Shown here one piece after another: positions 9,798 through 17,642 of a stretch of 32,326 nucleotides of DNA (the stretch's first letter is position 1; every line of letters begins with the position of its first letter). Where the stretch lies: contig VFJV01000131.1 of the NCBI GenBank assembly GCA_009885895.1, positions 1 to 32,326 on the forward strand. The letters run 5' to 3'. The notes beneath the pieces are model-generated. The model was not told where the DNA came from, did no database searches, and worked only from the letters and a program-made list of their open reading frames with translations. The DNA comes from Gammaproteobacteria bacterium. Lineage in GTDB: Bacteria > Pseudomonadota > Gammaproteobacteria > UBA1113. The translations under genes and the position numbers were made by a program.

Positions 9798-10301
9798 TTA
9801 CGGCTTTGTTGTTGCAGCTGGAGCAGGCATAGTAACCGTATTATCCGGTACTATACGCGTAGTTGACCCATAAATGACCAGCACATGCTGATTTAGAGCC
9901 AATTGCAGATCTTGCTGCTGTGTAACAGAAATAGTTGAGTTATTATTGAGCTGAATAATGTACTCATACCCTACATCTCTGCGCATTCCTTTTTCAGCGG
10001 CATTTCCAATCAGAGCCCCTACTACTGCACCGCCTGCCCCAGCCGCAATGCTTGCCGCTGGGTTAGTGCCGAGCAGACTAGCGCCAGCAGCACCCGCAAC
10101 GGCACCGCCTACGGCACCTACACCACTATTTTGCTCAATCTTAATCGGTCGCATGGCAATAATAGTGCCTTTAATGACCCTACTGGCTACGCCTACGTCG
10201 TTGCCGCTGTAGGTATTGGGGGATAAATTGGGTCCGCAACCGCCTAATAGGGGGATTAAAGCGAGTGTTGAGCTTAAGAGTATAATTTTTTTACTAAACA
10301 T
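9798..10301 (-). CDS. Glycine-zipper outer-membrane lipoprotein (SlyB/Pcp-like)
   Basis: A 167-residue predicted lipoprotein. The signal peptide MFSKKIILLSSTLALIPLLGGC ends in a lipobox (LLGGC) with the lipidated cysteine at residue 22. After a polar stretch, residues about 60-105 are a glycine/alanine-rich zipper (GAVGGAVAGAAG, GAGGAVVGALIGNAAEKG), followed by YEYIIQLNNNSTISVTQQQD and a C-terminal VLVIYGSTTRIVPD. This order is the SlyB/Pcp layout: lipobox, glycine-zipper 2TM, then a small beta-rich domain. Such proteins sit in the outer membrane and stabilise it under stress. GAGGT eight bases before the ATG is a strong ribosome binding site. It has its own sigma70-type promoter and a terminator, so it is monocistronic. 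The exact physiological role is unknown. Confidence 0.85.
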   Translation of the reverse strand: MFSKKIILLSSTLALIPLLGGCGPNLSPNTYSGNDVGVASRVIKGTIIAMRPIKIEQNSGVGAVGGAVAGAAGASLLGTNPAASIAAGAGGAVVGALIGNAAEKGMRRDVGYEYIIQLNNNSTISVTQQQDLQLALNQHVLVIYGSTTRIVPDNTVTMPAPAATTKP

Positions 10302-10365
10302 GGTTTTTACCTCAAAAAGTGGTTGCAGGGTCTATTGGAGGGTGATGCATTTCCTAACTGACAGG

Positions 10366-10394
10366 ATTCTAGACAGTTTTGGGGTGCATGTCAA
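10366..10394 (-). promoter_or_regulatory. Sigma70-type promoter for the glycine-zipper lipoprotein gene
   Basis: On the minus strand TTGACA (10389-10394) and TAGAAT (10366-10371) are separated by exactly 17 bases, giving a perfect -35 and near-consensus -10. The predicted transcript starts near 10359 and has a leader of about 58 bases before the lipoprotein ATG. The -35 lies four bases from the heat-shock -35 of clpB on the other strand. Confidence 0.8.
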
Positions 10395-10397
10395 GGG

Positions 10398-10426
10398 CTT
10401 GAAAATAACCCTTGTTAGCCCCAAAT
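10398..10426 (+). promoter_or_regulatory. Sigma32 (heat-shock) type promoter for clpB
   Basis: CTTGAAA (10398-10404) is followed after 14 bases by CCCCAAAT (10419-10426). The E. coli sigma32 consensus is CTTGAAA, 11-16 bases, CCCCATNT, so the match is close to perfect. Transcription would start near 10433, about 40 bases before the clpB ATG. No equally good sigma70 pair was found for clpB. The match is seen directly; use of RpoH is inferred from the family's known heat-shock control. Confidence 0.8.
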
Positions 10427-10472
10427 TTCACTATACGCTATACTGCTAAGGTATTATCTTTAGGACAATATT

Positions 10473-13076
10473 ATGGACATGAACCAATTCACCCAATCCT
10501 TTTTAAAGGCCATAGAGCGCGCGCAATTTATTGCCGTAGAGCGGGAACACCAATTCATTGAGCCACAACATCTGCTGCGGGCCTTCTTGGAAGCTGGCGG
10601 TACGGTGGGGCAGTTGTTGAACCAATGCGGTATTGCTTTACCTGTATTACGTCAGTATCTAGAAACATTATTGCAAAGCATGCCGCAGGTTACAAATGTA
10701 ACGGATGTACATGTATCACGCGATTTGCAGCGCGTGTTATTGGCTTGTGAGAAATTATCGCGCGCGCATCAAGACCAATTTATCTCTAGCGAGTGGTTTA
10801 TTCTAGCGGTCTTAGAAGTGGATTGTGCTTTAAAAGACATGCTGCAAGAAATGTATAAAACGCCTAACACGGGGGGCAGTCTTAAAGACAAACTAACCCA
10901 GGCCATAAACAACTTACGACAAGGAGAAAAAGTGATGAGTGAAAATGCTGAAGATGCCCGTTTTGCATTACAAAAATATACCGTTGACTTAACGGCGAGA
11001 GCTTTAGAGGGTAAATTAGATCCTGTAATAGGGCGCGATGCGGAAATTCGGCGCACTATTCAAGTGTTACAACGACGTACTAAAAATAATCCTGTATTGG
11101 TGGGTGAACCCGGCGTGGGTAAAACCGCCATTGTGGAAGGTTTAGCCCAACGCATTATTAACAACGAAGTGCCTGAAGGCTTGCGCAATAAAAAAGTCTT
11201 GGCATTGGACATGGGTGCTTTAGTGGCCGGTGCTAAATACCGAGGGGAATTTGAAGAGCGCTTAAAAGCGGTGTTAAATGAATTAAATAAACAAGAAGGA
11301 CAAGTCATTTTATTTGTGGATGAATTGCATTTGATCGTGGGCGCCGGTAAAGCCGAAGGGGCAATGGATGCAGGTAATATGTTAAAACCGGCTTTAGCGC
11401 GCGGCGAATTGCATTGCATAGGCGCTACCACATTAGACGAATATCGAAAATACGTAGAAAAAGATGCGGCATTAGAACGGCGCTTCCAAACGGTATTGGT
11501 GGATGAGCCTAATGTGGAAGATACCATTGCCATTTTGCGCGGCTTAAAAGAGCGTTATGAAATTCACCATGGGGTGGAATTAACCGATAGAGCCATCGTT
11601 GCCGCCGCAACGCTCTCGCATCGTTATATTTCGGGGCGTAAATTACCCGACAAAGCCATTGATTTAATTGATGAAGCCATGAGCCATATACGCATGGAAA
11701 TAGACTCTATGCCAGAAGAAATGGATAAAATTGAACGCCGATTAATTCAGTTGAAAATTGAACGAGAGGCCTTGAAAAAAGAAAAAGATGCGGCGTCTAA
11801 AAAACGCATGCAAGACTTGGAACTTGAAATCAAAACGCTAGAAAAAGAATTCGCAGATTTTTCTGAAATATGGAAAGCCGAAAAGGCCGCCATTCAAGGC
11901 ACAAAAGGGATAAAAGAAAAATTAGAAAGTGCCCGCATGGAAATGGAAAGTGCGCGCCGTGAAAATGATTTAGCCAAGATGTCTGAGCTGCAATATGGCC
12001 GTATTCCCGAATTGGAAAAGCAATTGCAAGCGGCAAGTCAGTTAGAATCACAACCTACGCGCTTGGTGCGTACGGCGGTCACCGAAGAAGAAATTGCTGA
12101 AATCCTTTCTAAATGGACACGCATTCCAGTTAGCCGAATGCTCTCTGGCGAAAAAGAAAAATTATTGGCAATGGAAGAGGCTTTACATGCGCGTTTGGTT
12201 GGGCAAGATGAAGCGGTTTCTGCTGTTGCCAATGCTATTCGCCGTTCGCGTGCCGGGTTATCCGATCCAAACCGCCCCATAGGGTCATTTTTATTCTTAG
12301 GACCTACCGGCGTGGGTAAAACAGAGTTGTGTAAAGCACTGGCGCAATTTTTATTTGATGCTGAAGATTCCATGATCCGCATCGATATGTCTGAATTTAT
12401 GGAAAAACATTCGGTTGCGCGCTTAATAGGGGCACCTCCTGGTTATGTAGGGTATGAAGAAGGTGGGTATTTGACAGAAGCGGTACGTCGTAAACCGTAC
12501 TCATTAATTTTATTAGACGAAATTGAAAAGGCCCATCACGATGTCTTTAATATTTTGTTGCAAGTTTTAGACGAGGGTCGTTTAACCGATGGCCAAGGAC
12601 GCACCGTTGATTTTAAAAACACCGTTATCGTGATGACCTCCAATTTAGGCTCTGTGGTGATTCAAGAGTGCATGCAAAAAAAAGACAACGATTATGCGTC
12701 CATGAAGGCCAAAGTGATGGAAGTCGTTTCAGAACATTTTCGCCCGGAATTCATCAATCGTTTAGATGAGATGGTGGTGTTTCATCCTTTAACTATGGGA
12801 CAGATTAAACACATTGCAGGGTTGCAAATCGAACGTTTAGCTAAACGTCTAAAAAGCAAAGATATACATCTGGAATGGGATAAAAAAGTACTGGATTATT
12901 TAGCCGAACGGGGGTATGATGTCTCGTATGGTGCACGCCCGCTAAAACGCGTAGTGCAACACTATTTGGAAGATCCTTTGGCGCAACATTTATTAAAGGG
13001 CGATTATCTGCCCGGCGATACGCTGCACGTTCTCGTCAAGGGAGATGTTTTACAGTTTGATTGTAAGCGGCCTTAG
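10473..13076 (+). CDS. clpB: Disaggregase ClpB (Hsp100)
   Basis: A hexameric AAA+ chaperone that, with DnaK, pulls polypeptides out of aggregates. The 867-residue product has the Clp N-domain (about 1-145), first AAA+ module with Walker A GEPGVGKT (Lys217) and the [11 protein letters not shown] region, the charged coiled-coil middle domain (about 400-525) that marks ClpB rather than ClpA, the second AAA+ module with GPTGVGKT (Lys616) and [14 protein letters not shown], and the C-terminal D2-small domain with YGARPLKR. No ClpP-binding tripeptide is evident. TTAGGACAAT precedes the ATG. Upstream lies a sigma32-type promoter. An internal ribosome binding site and start inside the gene predict a shorter isoform. 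A small exported protein gene follows 15 bases downstream. Confidence 0.98.
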   Translation: MDMNQFTQSFLKAIERAQFIAVEREHQFIEPQHLLRAFLEAGGTVGQLLNQCGIALPVLRQYLETLLQSMPQVTNVTDVHVSRDLQRVLLACEKLSRAHQDQFISSEWFILAVLEVDCALKDMLQEMYKTPNTGGSLKDKLTQAINNLRQGEKVMSENAEDARFALQKYTVDLTARALEGKLDPVIGRDAEIRRTIQVLQRRTKNNPVLVGEPGVGKTAIVEGLAQRIINNEVPEGLRNKKVLALDMGALVAGAKYRGEFEERLKAVLNELNKQEGQVILFVDELHLIVGAGKAEGAMDAGNMLKPALARGELHCIGATTLDEYRKYVEKDAALERRFQTVLVDEPNVEDTIAILRGLKERYEIHHGVELTDRAIVAAATLSHRYISGRKLPDKAIDLIDEAMSHIRMEIDSMPEEMDKIERRLIQLKIEREALKKEKDAASKKRMQDLELEIKTLEKEFADFSEIWKAEKAAIQGTKGIKEKLESARMEMESARRENDLAKMSELQYGRIPELEKQLQAASQLESQPTRLVRTAVTEEEIAEILSKWTRIPVSRMLSGEKEKLLAMEEALHARLVGQDEAVSAVANAIRRSRAGLSDPNRPIGSFLFLGPTGVGKTELCKALAQFLFDAEDSMIRIDMSEFMEKHSVARLIGAPPGYVGYEEGGYLTEAVRRKPYSLILLDEIEKAHHDVFNILLQVLDEGRLTDGQGRTVDFKNTVIVMTSNLGSVVIQECMQKKDNDYASMKAKVMEVVSEHFRPEFINRLDEMVVFHPLTMGQIKHIAGLQIERLAKRLKSKDIHLEWDKKVLDYLAERGYDVSYGARPLKRVVQHYLEDPLAQHLLKGDYLPGDTLHVLVKGDVLQFDCKRP
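10921..10937 (+). promoter_or_regulatory. Internal ribosome binding site and start for a short ClpB isoform
   Basis: AAGGAG at 10921-10926 is followed five bases later by in-frame GTG (10932, residue 154) and then ATG (10935, residue 155). This is much stronger than the site before the full-length start. E. coli ClpB has an internal GUG start at residue 149, also at the end of the N-domain, which yields ClpB-beta lacking that domain. Same place, same logic here; production of the isoform is inferred. Confidence 0.75.
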
Positions 13077-13091
13077 GAGATAAAGGAAAAA

Positions 13092-13745
13092 ATGATGAAA
13101 AAATATTTTGTATTAGGTCTAATGCTGTCGGCGGGATTATTGCTCAACAATAGCATTTTGTTTGCGCAAACTAAAGCCTCGGATAAAACAAACATCACTG
13201 CACAAACAACTCAGCCTACAACGGCGCAAAACAGCACTAAGTCAAATAAAACGGCTCTATTATTACGCCCAGCAATACAATTGGATAGCATTACACCGGT
13301 AAAATTAACCGAAAAATATTCTGATGAAATTTACGTTGCGGTTAGCGAATTTAATTCCAGCGGTAAAAATCGTTATTATACCATTCCACAATCTCCCGTG
13401 TACTGGCCTGGAAATGGCGTTAGTCAAATCAGTAATTTTCAATTGTGGCAAGGTAAACTGCCTGCAGGCTCCGCCACCGAGGTCATTGTTTCTTTGATTG
13501 AACGAGATACACCACCTTGGAGCCTAGACGATTTAATTGGTGTGGTTAAAATTAAGATGGAGAATAAAGCCGGAAAAATTAAGTATGAATGGTATCAAGA
13601 TGGCAAATTAATCAGTACGCAAAAAACTGAAGTGGATGTGCTGTTAACGGGCAGTGAGGGTATCTATAGAGCCAAACTGTCGTTGATACTGCGCAGCAGC
13701 ACTAAGGCCGAGCGTAACCCCGATGCGGTCAAGGATAAGAAGTGA
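13092..13745 (+). CDS. Hypothetical exported protein downstream of clpB
   Basis: A 217-residue protein with a clear signal peptide: MMKKYF, a hydrophobic core (VLGLMLSAGLLLNNSILF) and a likely cleavage after LFAQ or nearby. Residues about 27-55 are a low-complexity Thr/Gln/Ser linker. The remainder (about 60-205) has alternating hydrophobic residues with IYVAVSEFNS, YWPGNGVSQISNFQLWQG, ATEVIVSLIERDTPPWSLDDLIGVVKIKM and AKLSLILRSS, which looks like an all-beta, C2-like or immunoglobulin-like fold. I do not recognise the family. It starts 15 bases after clpB with AAAGGA before two adjacent ATGs (13092 and 13095), so it is probably co-transcribed with clpB and heat-inducible. A periplasmic location is inferred. 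Confidence 0.8.
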   Translation: MMKKYFVLGLMLSAGLLLNNSILFAQTKASDKTNITAQTTQPTTAQNSTKSNKTALLLRPAIQLDSITPVKLTEKYSDEIYVAVSEFNSSGKNRYYTIPQSPVYWPGNGVSQISNFQLWQGKLPAGSATEVIVSLIERDTPPWSLDDLIGVVKIKMENKAGKIKYEWYQDGKLISTQKTEVDVLLTGSEGIYRAKLSLILRSSTKAERNPDAVKDKK

Positions 13746-13784
13746 GGATTTTATACCCATTCCACAGCAAAATCCCAATTGTTC

Positions 13785-13843
13785 CGTAGGGGCAAGCCCC
13801 TGTGGTTTGCCCCTCTAGGGCAGGCACGTGGGCTGCCCCTACG
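13785..13843. repeat. Palindromic REP-like intergenic element
   Basis: A 59-base element bounded by 10-base inverted ends, CGTAGGGGCA (13785-13794) and TGCCCCTACG (13834-13843). Inside, AGGGGCAAGCCCCT and a second inverted arm around GGGCAGGCACGTGGGCTGCCC allow nested hairpins. Its GC content is far above its surroundings. The shape and the GTAGGGGCA...TGCCCCTAC ends resemble dispersed palindromic repeats seen in many bacterial genomes. It lies between convergent genes (exported protein and mltD copy 1), where it could also stop transcription from both sides. Confidence 0.75.
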
Positions 13844-13872
13844 CGCAATCTCGCATCTTCAAATGCGAAGAG

Positions 13873-15363
13873 TTAGCCTACACTAGGGATTGTCAACACT
13901 TGACCTATTTTTAGATGGTCATTACTCAAATGATTTTCTTCGCGCAAGCTACCGAGGGCTACGCCTTCTTTTTTGGCGATGGCGGTTAAGGTATCGCCCG
14001 GTTTAATGTGATAGCCATCGCTAGCGTTGGCTTCAACGGTGCCGGGAATACTATCGGCTGCGGCATAGAGGGTTTCTTTAGCATCGCTATTTTCAGGTGC
14101 ATTTAATTGTAATATTTGACCCGTATGCACGATGCTGTTTAAACTTAAGCGGTTCCATTTAAGTAAGTCATTTAATTTTACGTGATTGTGTAGCGCTATT
14201 GTACTCAGGGTATCGCCAGCTTCTACGCTATAATTGACCGTTTTATTATTACTGGAAACCGATTTTTCATCTTTATCGGTAGCAAGGGGTGTGGGCATTT
14301 GTACCTCAACGGTCTTGCCTTGCGCATCCATATTTTTCTTAAAAGTTTGCACTTTTTCTACGGGAATTAATAGGTGCTTGGATGCATTGGTGCTTGTTTG
14401 TTGCTGAGTATAGCCAGCATTTAAATTGTAAACAGCGTCTACAGACATATTGGATAATTTAGCGACCTTTGATAAAGCAATGGGACCGTCAATATCCACT
14501 TTTGCAAAATAGGGTTCATTGGGCACATCAGGCAAGCGGACGCCATATTTTTCAGGATTGCTAATAATTGCCGCAATGGCTAATAGTCTAGGTACATATT
14601 GTTTGGTCGTTTCAGGTAGATGCAAGGACCAAAATTTGGTATCGCCATGATTACCTTTATTGCTTTTATCAGCCTTTAAGACGGTTCCAGGGCCTGAATT
14701 ATAGGCTGCTATAGCAAGTAGCCAATTGTTATCAAACATAGCGTCTAAATGCCCCAAATAACTTAATGCTGCTTGGGTAGAGCTGATGACGTCCCGCCGG
14801 CCATCAAAGCCCGCATTTTGTTTTAAGCCTAGGTCCGATCCTGTTCCGGGCATTAATTGCCATAAACCCAGAGCACCTTGAGAGTAAGCAAATGGATTGT
14901 AAGCGCTTTCAATGATAGGCAATAACACTAATTCGCCAGGTAAACCTTTTTCTTTTACTTGTCCATGGATGTAATAAAGATACGGTGCGGCCCGTTTAGT
15001 GATGTCGGTTAATGACTTTGAGTGTTGTTGATACCAGCGGATTTGTTGTTGCACCTCTGGGGTGTCTTCATATTCTGATAGGGTAAAATCTTTGGCAATT
15101 TGTTTCCATATCTCTTGCGATCCGTTATTGTGCACGGATTTTTTCTTTGCGCTTTTATAGGGGATAGACGAGGCATTTGCTATTAGAGGGGGCATAAAAG
15201 CGAATAAACTCAAGGCACCCATACCGAGGGTAAAAGCGATTCTAATGTGATGTTTTAAGCGTTGATATAGTCCAATCAGATCCAATTGAGGCGTTCTTTT
15301 ATTCAACGTATCGGGGGGTTGATAGGGCTTTTTATGGCACGTCGTTTTAAGATGTCCTAACAT
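13873..15363 (-). CDS. mltD: Membrane-bound lytic transglycosylase MltD-like, copy 1 (two LysM)
   Basis: Cleaves the MurNAc-GlcNAc bond of peptidoglycan to give 1,6-anhydro-muropeptides. The 496-residue product has about 38 cytoplasmic residues, one hydrophobic segment at about 41-62, and a lysozyme-like SLT domain. That domain has the catalytic Glu152 in PIIESAYNP, GALGLWQLMPGTG, LGLKQNAGFDGRRDV and AIAAYNSGPGTV. Two C-terminal LysM domains follow (about 375-420 and 450-494: SVEAGDTLSTIA and HIKPGDTLTAIA) and should bind glycan. E. coli MltD is a lipoprotein, but no lipobox is seen here, so an uncleaved signal anchor is more likely. GGAG precedes the ATG. It is the downstream member of a tandem family with 15869-17269 and a decayed middle copy. 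Confidence 0.92.
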   Translation of the reverse strand: MLGHLKTTCHKKPYQPPDTLNKRTPQLDLIGLYQRLKHHIRIAFTLGMGALSLFAFMPPLIANASSIPYKSAKKKSVHNNGSQEIWKQIAKDFTLSEYEDTPEVQQQIRWYQQHSKSLTDITKRAAPYLYYIHGQVKEKGLPGELVLLPIIESAYNPFAYSQGALGLWQLMPGTGSDLGLKQNAGFDGRRDVISSTQAALSYLGHLDAMFDNNWLLAIAAYNSGPGTVLKADKSNKGNHGDTKFWSLHLPETTKQYVPRLLAIAAIISNPEKYGVRLPDVPNEPYFAKVDIDGPIALSKVAKLSNMSVDAVYNLNAGYTQQQTSTNASKHLLIPVEKVQTFKKNMDAQGKTVEVQMPTPLATDKDEKSVSSNNKTVNYSVEAGDTLSTIALHNHVKLNDLLKWNRLSLNSIVHTGQILQLNAPENSDAKETLYAAADSIPGTVEANASDGYHIKPGDTLTAIAKKEGVALGSLREENHLSNDHLKIGQVLTIPSVG

Positions 15364-15438
15364 GAAATTCGCTCCATAGAGTTGATTTTTAAGGAGAAAT
15401 AAAAATGCATACTCTAATTTGCATAATATTAAAACAGG

Positions 15439-15467
15439 ATTTTAACTGATTTTACCTCTTAATGCAA
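15439..15467 (-). promoter_or_regulatory. Sigma70-type promoter for mltD copy 1
   Basis: On the minus strand TTGCAT (15462-15467), 17 bases, TAAAAT (15439-15444). The same layout recurs upstream of the decayed copy and of mltD copy 2, which supports it being a real, inherited promoter. The predicted leader is about 70 bases. Confidence 0.65.
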
Positions 15468-15477
15468 CTTTTTTTGC

Positions 15478-15715
15478 CTAGGCTGTAGTTGGAATTGCCA
15501 GCGCTTGGCGTATTTTCAAACGATCATTTTTTAAGGATTTTCCTTATTTCCTGCGAAGCATCACTTGGGGTTGCTCCTTTCTTGGCGTTTTTATAAGGGG
15601 GAGGGGCGTGCGCTTGCAAAGGGGGCATGAGTACTCATAAACCCACGGCAGCCAGACTAAGGGTAAAACCGATTTTAATCTGATCTTTTAATTAAAGCGG
15701 GTTAATTTTTATGGA
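15478..15715 (-). pseudogene. Decayed third mltD copy with the middle deleted
   Basis: Between the two intact mltD genes the minus strand keeps both ends of a third copy. The 5' part reads KDQIKIGFTLSLAAVGL, a stop, then VLMPPLQAHAPPP and SDASQEIRK, matching KQHIKIGFALGVGALGVLALMPP and SGASQDIWKQ of copy 2. The 3' part, in another frame, reads LKNDRLKIRQALAIPTTA and a TAG stop at 15478-15480, matching the last LysM of copy 2 (LKSDDLKIGQVLTVPAKA). Everything between (catalytic domain and most of the LysM region, over 1 kb) is gone, the junction being near 15530. An in-frame stop and the frame change make it non-functional. The upstream region still resembles that of copy 1. Confidence 0.85.
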
Positions 15716-15757
15716 AAACAAAGGCATAGCCCATGAATTGCATAATACTTAATCAGG

Positions 15758-15786
15758 ATTGTAACGGATTTGGACAAGTCATGCAA
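15758..15786 (-). promoter_or_regulatory. Relic promoter of the decayed mltD copy
   Basis: On the minus strand TTGCAT (15781-15786), 17 bases, TACAAT (15758-15763), the same arrangement as in mltD copy 1. Surrounding bases, including an AATTGCATAATA segment, also match the copy 1 leader. It may still drive a short non-coding transcript across the remnant. Confidence 0.55.
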
Positions 15787-15868
15787 CTTTAACGTTATTG
15801 GAATGTTATTTTACGTAATTTTTGCTGTTTTCTCGCGAACTAGAACAATAACCCACAGCACTTGAGTT

Positions 15869-17269
15869 TTAGGCCTTAGCAGGAACTGTCAGTACTTGAC
15901 CTATTTTTAAATCATCACTTTTTAAGTGATTTGCCTTCTGCAATGCCGCCAGGGTTACCCCTTGTTTTTTAGCGATAGAAGACATGCTGTCGCCTGTTTT
16001 AACTTTATAGATCCTGCTATGAATGGTTTTATCCTTAGGCGTTTTAGTCTTAGCCGCGGTTTTTGTAGGGCCGGCTTTTTTTGTAGGAATAGGTGTAGGT
16101 GTTGCCGTATTTTTTACAGCAGCCGGATCCGGCATTTCCACCGTAGTTGTTTTGCCTTGCGTATCCATATTTTCCTTAAAAGTAGCGACTTTTTCTATAG
16201 GGATTAAGACATGGCTGGGTGTAGCCGATGCATTTTGTGTGCCCACATAACCAGGGTTTAAGGTACGCACTTTATCTACAGACGAGTTGGATAGCTTAGC
16301 CACTTTAGACAACGCAATAGGACTGTCGATGGCTACCTTGGCAAAGTAGGGTTTATTAGGAAGATCCGGCAAGTGTATTCCATATTTTGCAGGGTTGCCA
16401 ATGATGGCGGCAACGGCCAATAATCGAGGGACATATTGTTTGGTTTCTTGTGGCAAATGCAAAGACCAAAATTGGCTGTTACTATGATCGCCTTTATTGC
16501 TCTTATCGGCTTTTAACACCGTTCCGGGGCCAGAGTTATACGCGGCCAAGGCGAGCAACCAGTTTTTATCAAAAATTTTATCCAAATGGCTTAAGTAGCT
16601 AAGGGCCGCTTGTGTGGAGCCGATGACGTCGCGTCTGCCGTCAAAACCTGAATTTTGTTTTAACCCGAGATCAGATCCTGTTCCTGGCATCAATTGCCAT
16701 AGACCGGCCGCACCTACGGAAGAGGAAGCAAAGGGATTATAAGCACTTTCAATAATAGGCAACAACACCAACTCGCCAGGCAAACCTTTTTCCTTAACTT
16801 GCTGGTGTATATAATAAAGGTAGGGAGCTGCCTTGGCAGCGATGTCTGACAATGATTTTGGGTGATCTTGATACCAACGAATTTGTTTCAATACCGCAGG
16901 ATTATTGGCGTAGGCGGATAGGGTAAAGTCTTTTGCAATTTGCTTCCATATATCCTGCGAGGCACCACTTTGAGCTAATTTTTTCTTTAGACCTTTAAAT
17001 GCGCCAGAAAGGTCGCTTTTAATAGGGGTAGGCGCGCGCCCTTGTGCGGGCGGCATAAGCGCCAATACACCCAAAGCACCCACACCTAGGGCAAAACCGA
17101 TTTTAATGTGTTGTTTTATGCCATGAAACAGTGGACGCTTTTTATAATCTCCTGTTCCAGCCAGATGTGATGCGGACATATCCGCGTGGGCAGCGCAGAG
17201 CCTTTTGTTAAAATAAGTAGGAGGCTGGTATAGCTTCTCGTGCTGTGTGGCGTTGTGATGTTGTGACAT
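15869..17269 (-). CDS. mltD: Membrane-bound lytic transglycosylase MltD-like, copy 2 (one LysM)
   Basis: Paralogue of the gene at 13873-15363, with the same reaction and domain order. The 466-residue product has about 50 cytoplasmic residues, a hydrophobic segment at about 55-74, and an SLT domain with Glu174 in PIIESAYNP, GAAGLWQLMPGTG, GFDGRRDVIGSTQAALSYL and ALAAYNSGPGTV. A Thr/Pro/Lys-rich linker (about 385-418) then leads to a single LysM (about 420-464, KVKTGDSMSSIAKKQGV). Copy 1 has a second LysM where this linker sits, so the pair differs mainly in wall-binding modules. The catalytic domains are very alike, indicating tandem duplication. GAGGT upstream of the ATG is a good ribosome binding site. 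A separate promoter and an intervening relic suggest independent expression. Confidence 0.92.
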   Translation of the reverse strand: MSQHHNATQHEKLYQPPTYFNKRLCAAHADMSASHLAGTGDYKKRPLFHGIKQHIKIGFALGVGALGVLALMPPAQGRAPTPIKSDLSGAFKGLKKKLAQSGASQDIWKQIAKDFTLSAYANNPAVLKQIRWYQDHPKSLSDIAAKAAPYLYYIHQQVKEKGLPGELVLLPIIESAYNPFASSSVGAAGLWQLMPGTGSDLGLKQNSGFDGRRDVIGSTQAALSYLSHLDKIFDKNWLLALAAYNSGPGTVLKADKSNKGDHSNSQFWSLHLPQETKQYVPRLLAVAAIIGNPAKYGIHLPDLPNKPYFAKVAIDSPIALSKVAKLSNSSVDKVRTLNPGYVGTQNASATPSHVLIPIEKVATFKENMDTQGKTTTVEMPDPAAVKNTATPTPIPTKKAGPTKTAAKTKTPKDKTIHSRIYKVKTGDSMSSIAKKQGVTLAALQKANHLKSDDLKIGQVLTVPAKA

Positions 17270-17345
17270 GATATTTTACCTCATATGGCTGATTTTTAAG
17301 GAAAGATGTAAATACAAGCCATGAATCGTATATTACTTATACAAT

Positions 17346-17374
17346 AGTCTAGCCTCTTTATGTCGTTTTTGCAA
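17346..17374 (-). promoter_or_regulatory. Sigma70-type promoter for mltD copy 2
   Basis: On the minus strand TTGCAA (17369-17374), 17 bases, TAGACT (17346-17351). The spacing matches the promoters of the other two mltD copies. The leader would be about 70 bases. Confidence 0.55.
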
Positions 17375-17409
17375 AGCCAGGGGTATTCTGGTCAGATAAT
17401 ACACACACC

Positions 17410-17425
17410 CTTAATGTTTCCTTAA
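17410..17425 (+). promoter_or_regulatory. PmrA-box match upstream of a hypothetical gene
   Basis: CTTAATGTTTCCTTAA fits the published Coxiella/Legionella PmrA consensus cTTAA-N2-TT-N2-cTTAA at every fixed position. Candidate -10 hexamers are TAGAAT (17437) and TAAAAT (17453). The next plus-strand reading frame starts at 17501. The site sits in the 231-base gap between divergent mltD copy 2 and the hypothetical gene. Use by a PmrA homologue is inferred. Confidence 0.6.
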
Positions 17426-17500
17426 GGGTTTTAGTGTAGAATATGCGCAGCTTAAAATTTCAATAAAAGAAATGGTGTTCGAAAATACTTAAGTTTAGCA

Positions 17501-17551
17501 ATGAACCTAAATAAACCTGAAATGGCGAAATTAAGTATTTCGCATCCCTAA
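17501..17551 (+). other. Short 5' ORF, probable frameshifted beginning of the next gene
   Basis: ATG at 17501 reads MNLNKPEMAKLSISHP and then hits TAA at 17549. The codon before the stop is CCC. Moving one base forward at CCC-TAA continues directly into the open frame of the following gene (PNAPITKALIEICLENANAS...), which has no ATG of its own. So this is either the true N-terminus separated by a one-base insertion in the CCC run (or a sequence error), or a +1 ribosomal frameshift site. No strong ribosome binding site precedes the ATG. Confidence 0.45.
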
Positions 17552-17642
17552 TGCCCCCATTACAAAGGCCTTAATTGAGATTTGCTTAGAAAATGCTAAT
17601 GCATCGCTATTTTTTAGAACAGGCATTGCATCTGAAGTTTCT

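Noticed and set aside
9541-9873. 110-residue plus-strand ORF across the ltaE start and lipoprotein end
   Set aside because: Antisense to two well-supported genes and spans their terminator; composition looks like a shadow frame.
10412-10444. TTGTTA and TATACT as a sigma70 promoter for clpB
   Set aside because: The spacer is 21 bases, too long, whereas the sigma32 match just upstream has correct spacing.
11060-11533. 157-residue minus-strand ORF inside clpB
   Set aside because: Shadow of a strongly conserved coding region; Ser/Pro/Thr-rich translation typical of antisense frames.
13746-13777. GGATTTT...AAAATCC inverted repeat after the exported-protein gene
   Set aside because: Seven AT-rich pairs with a 16-base loop are too weak to call a terminator.
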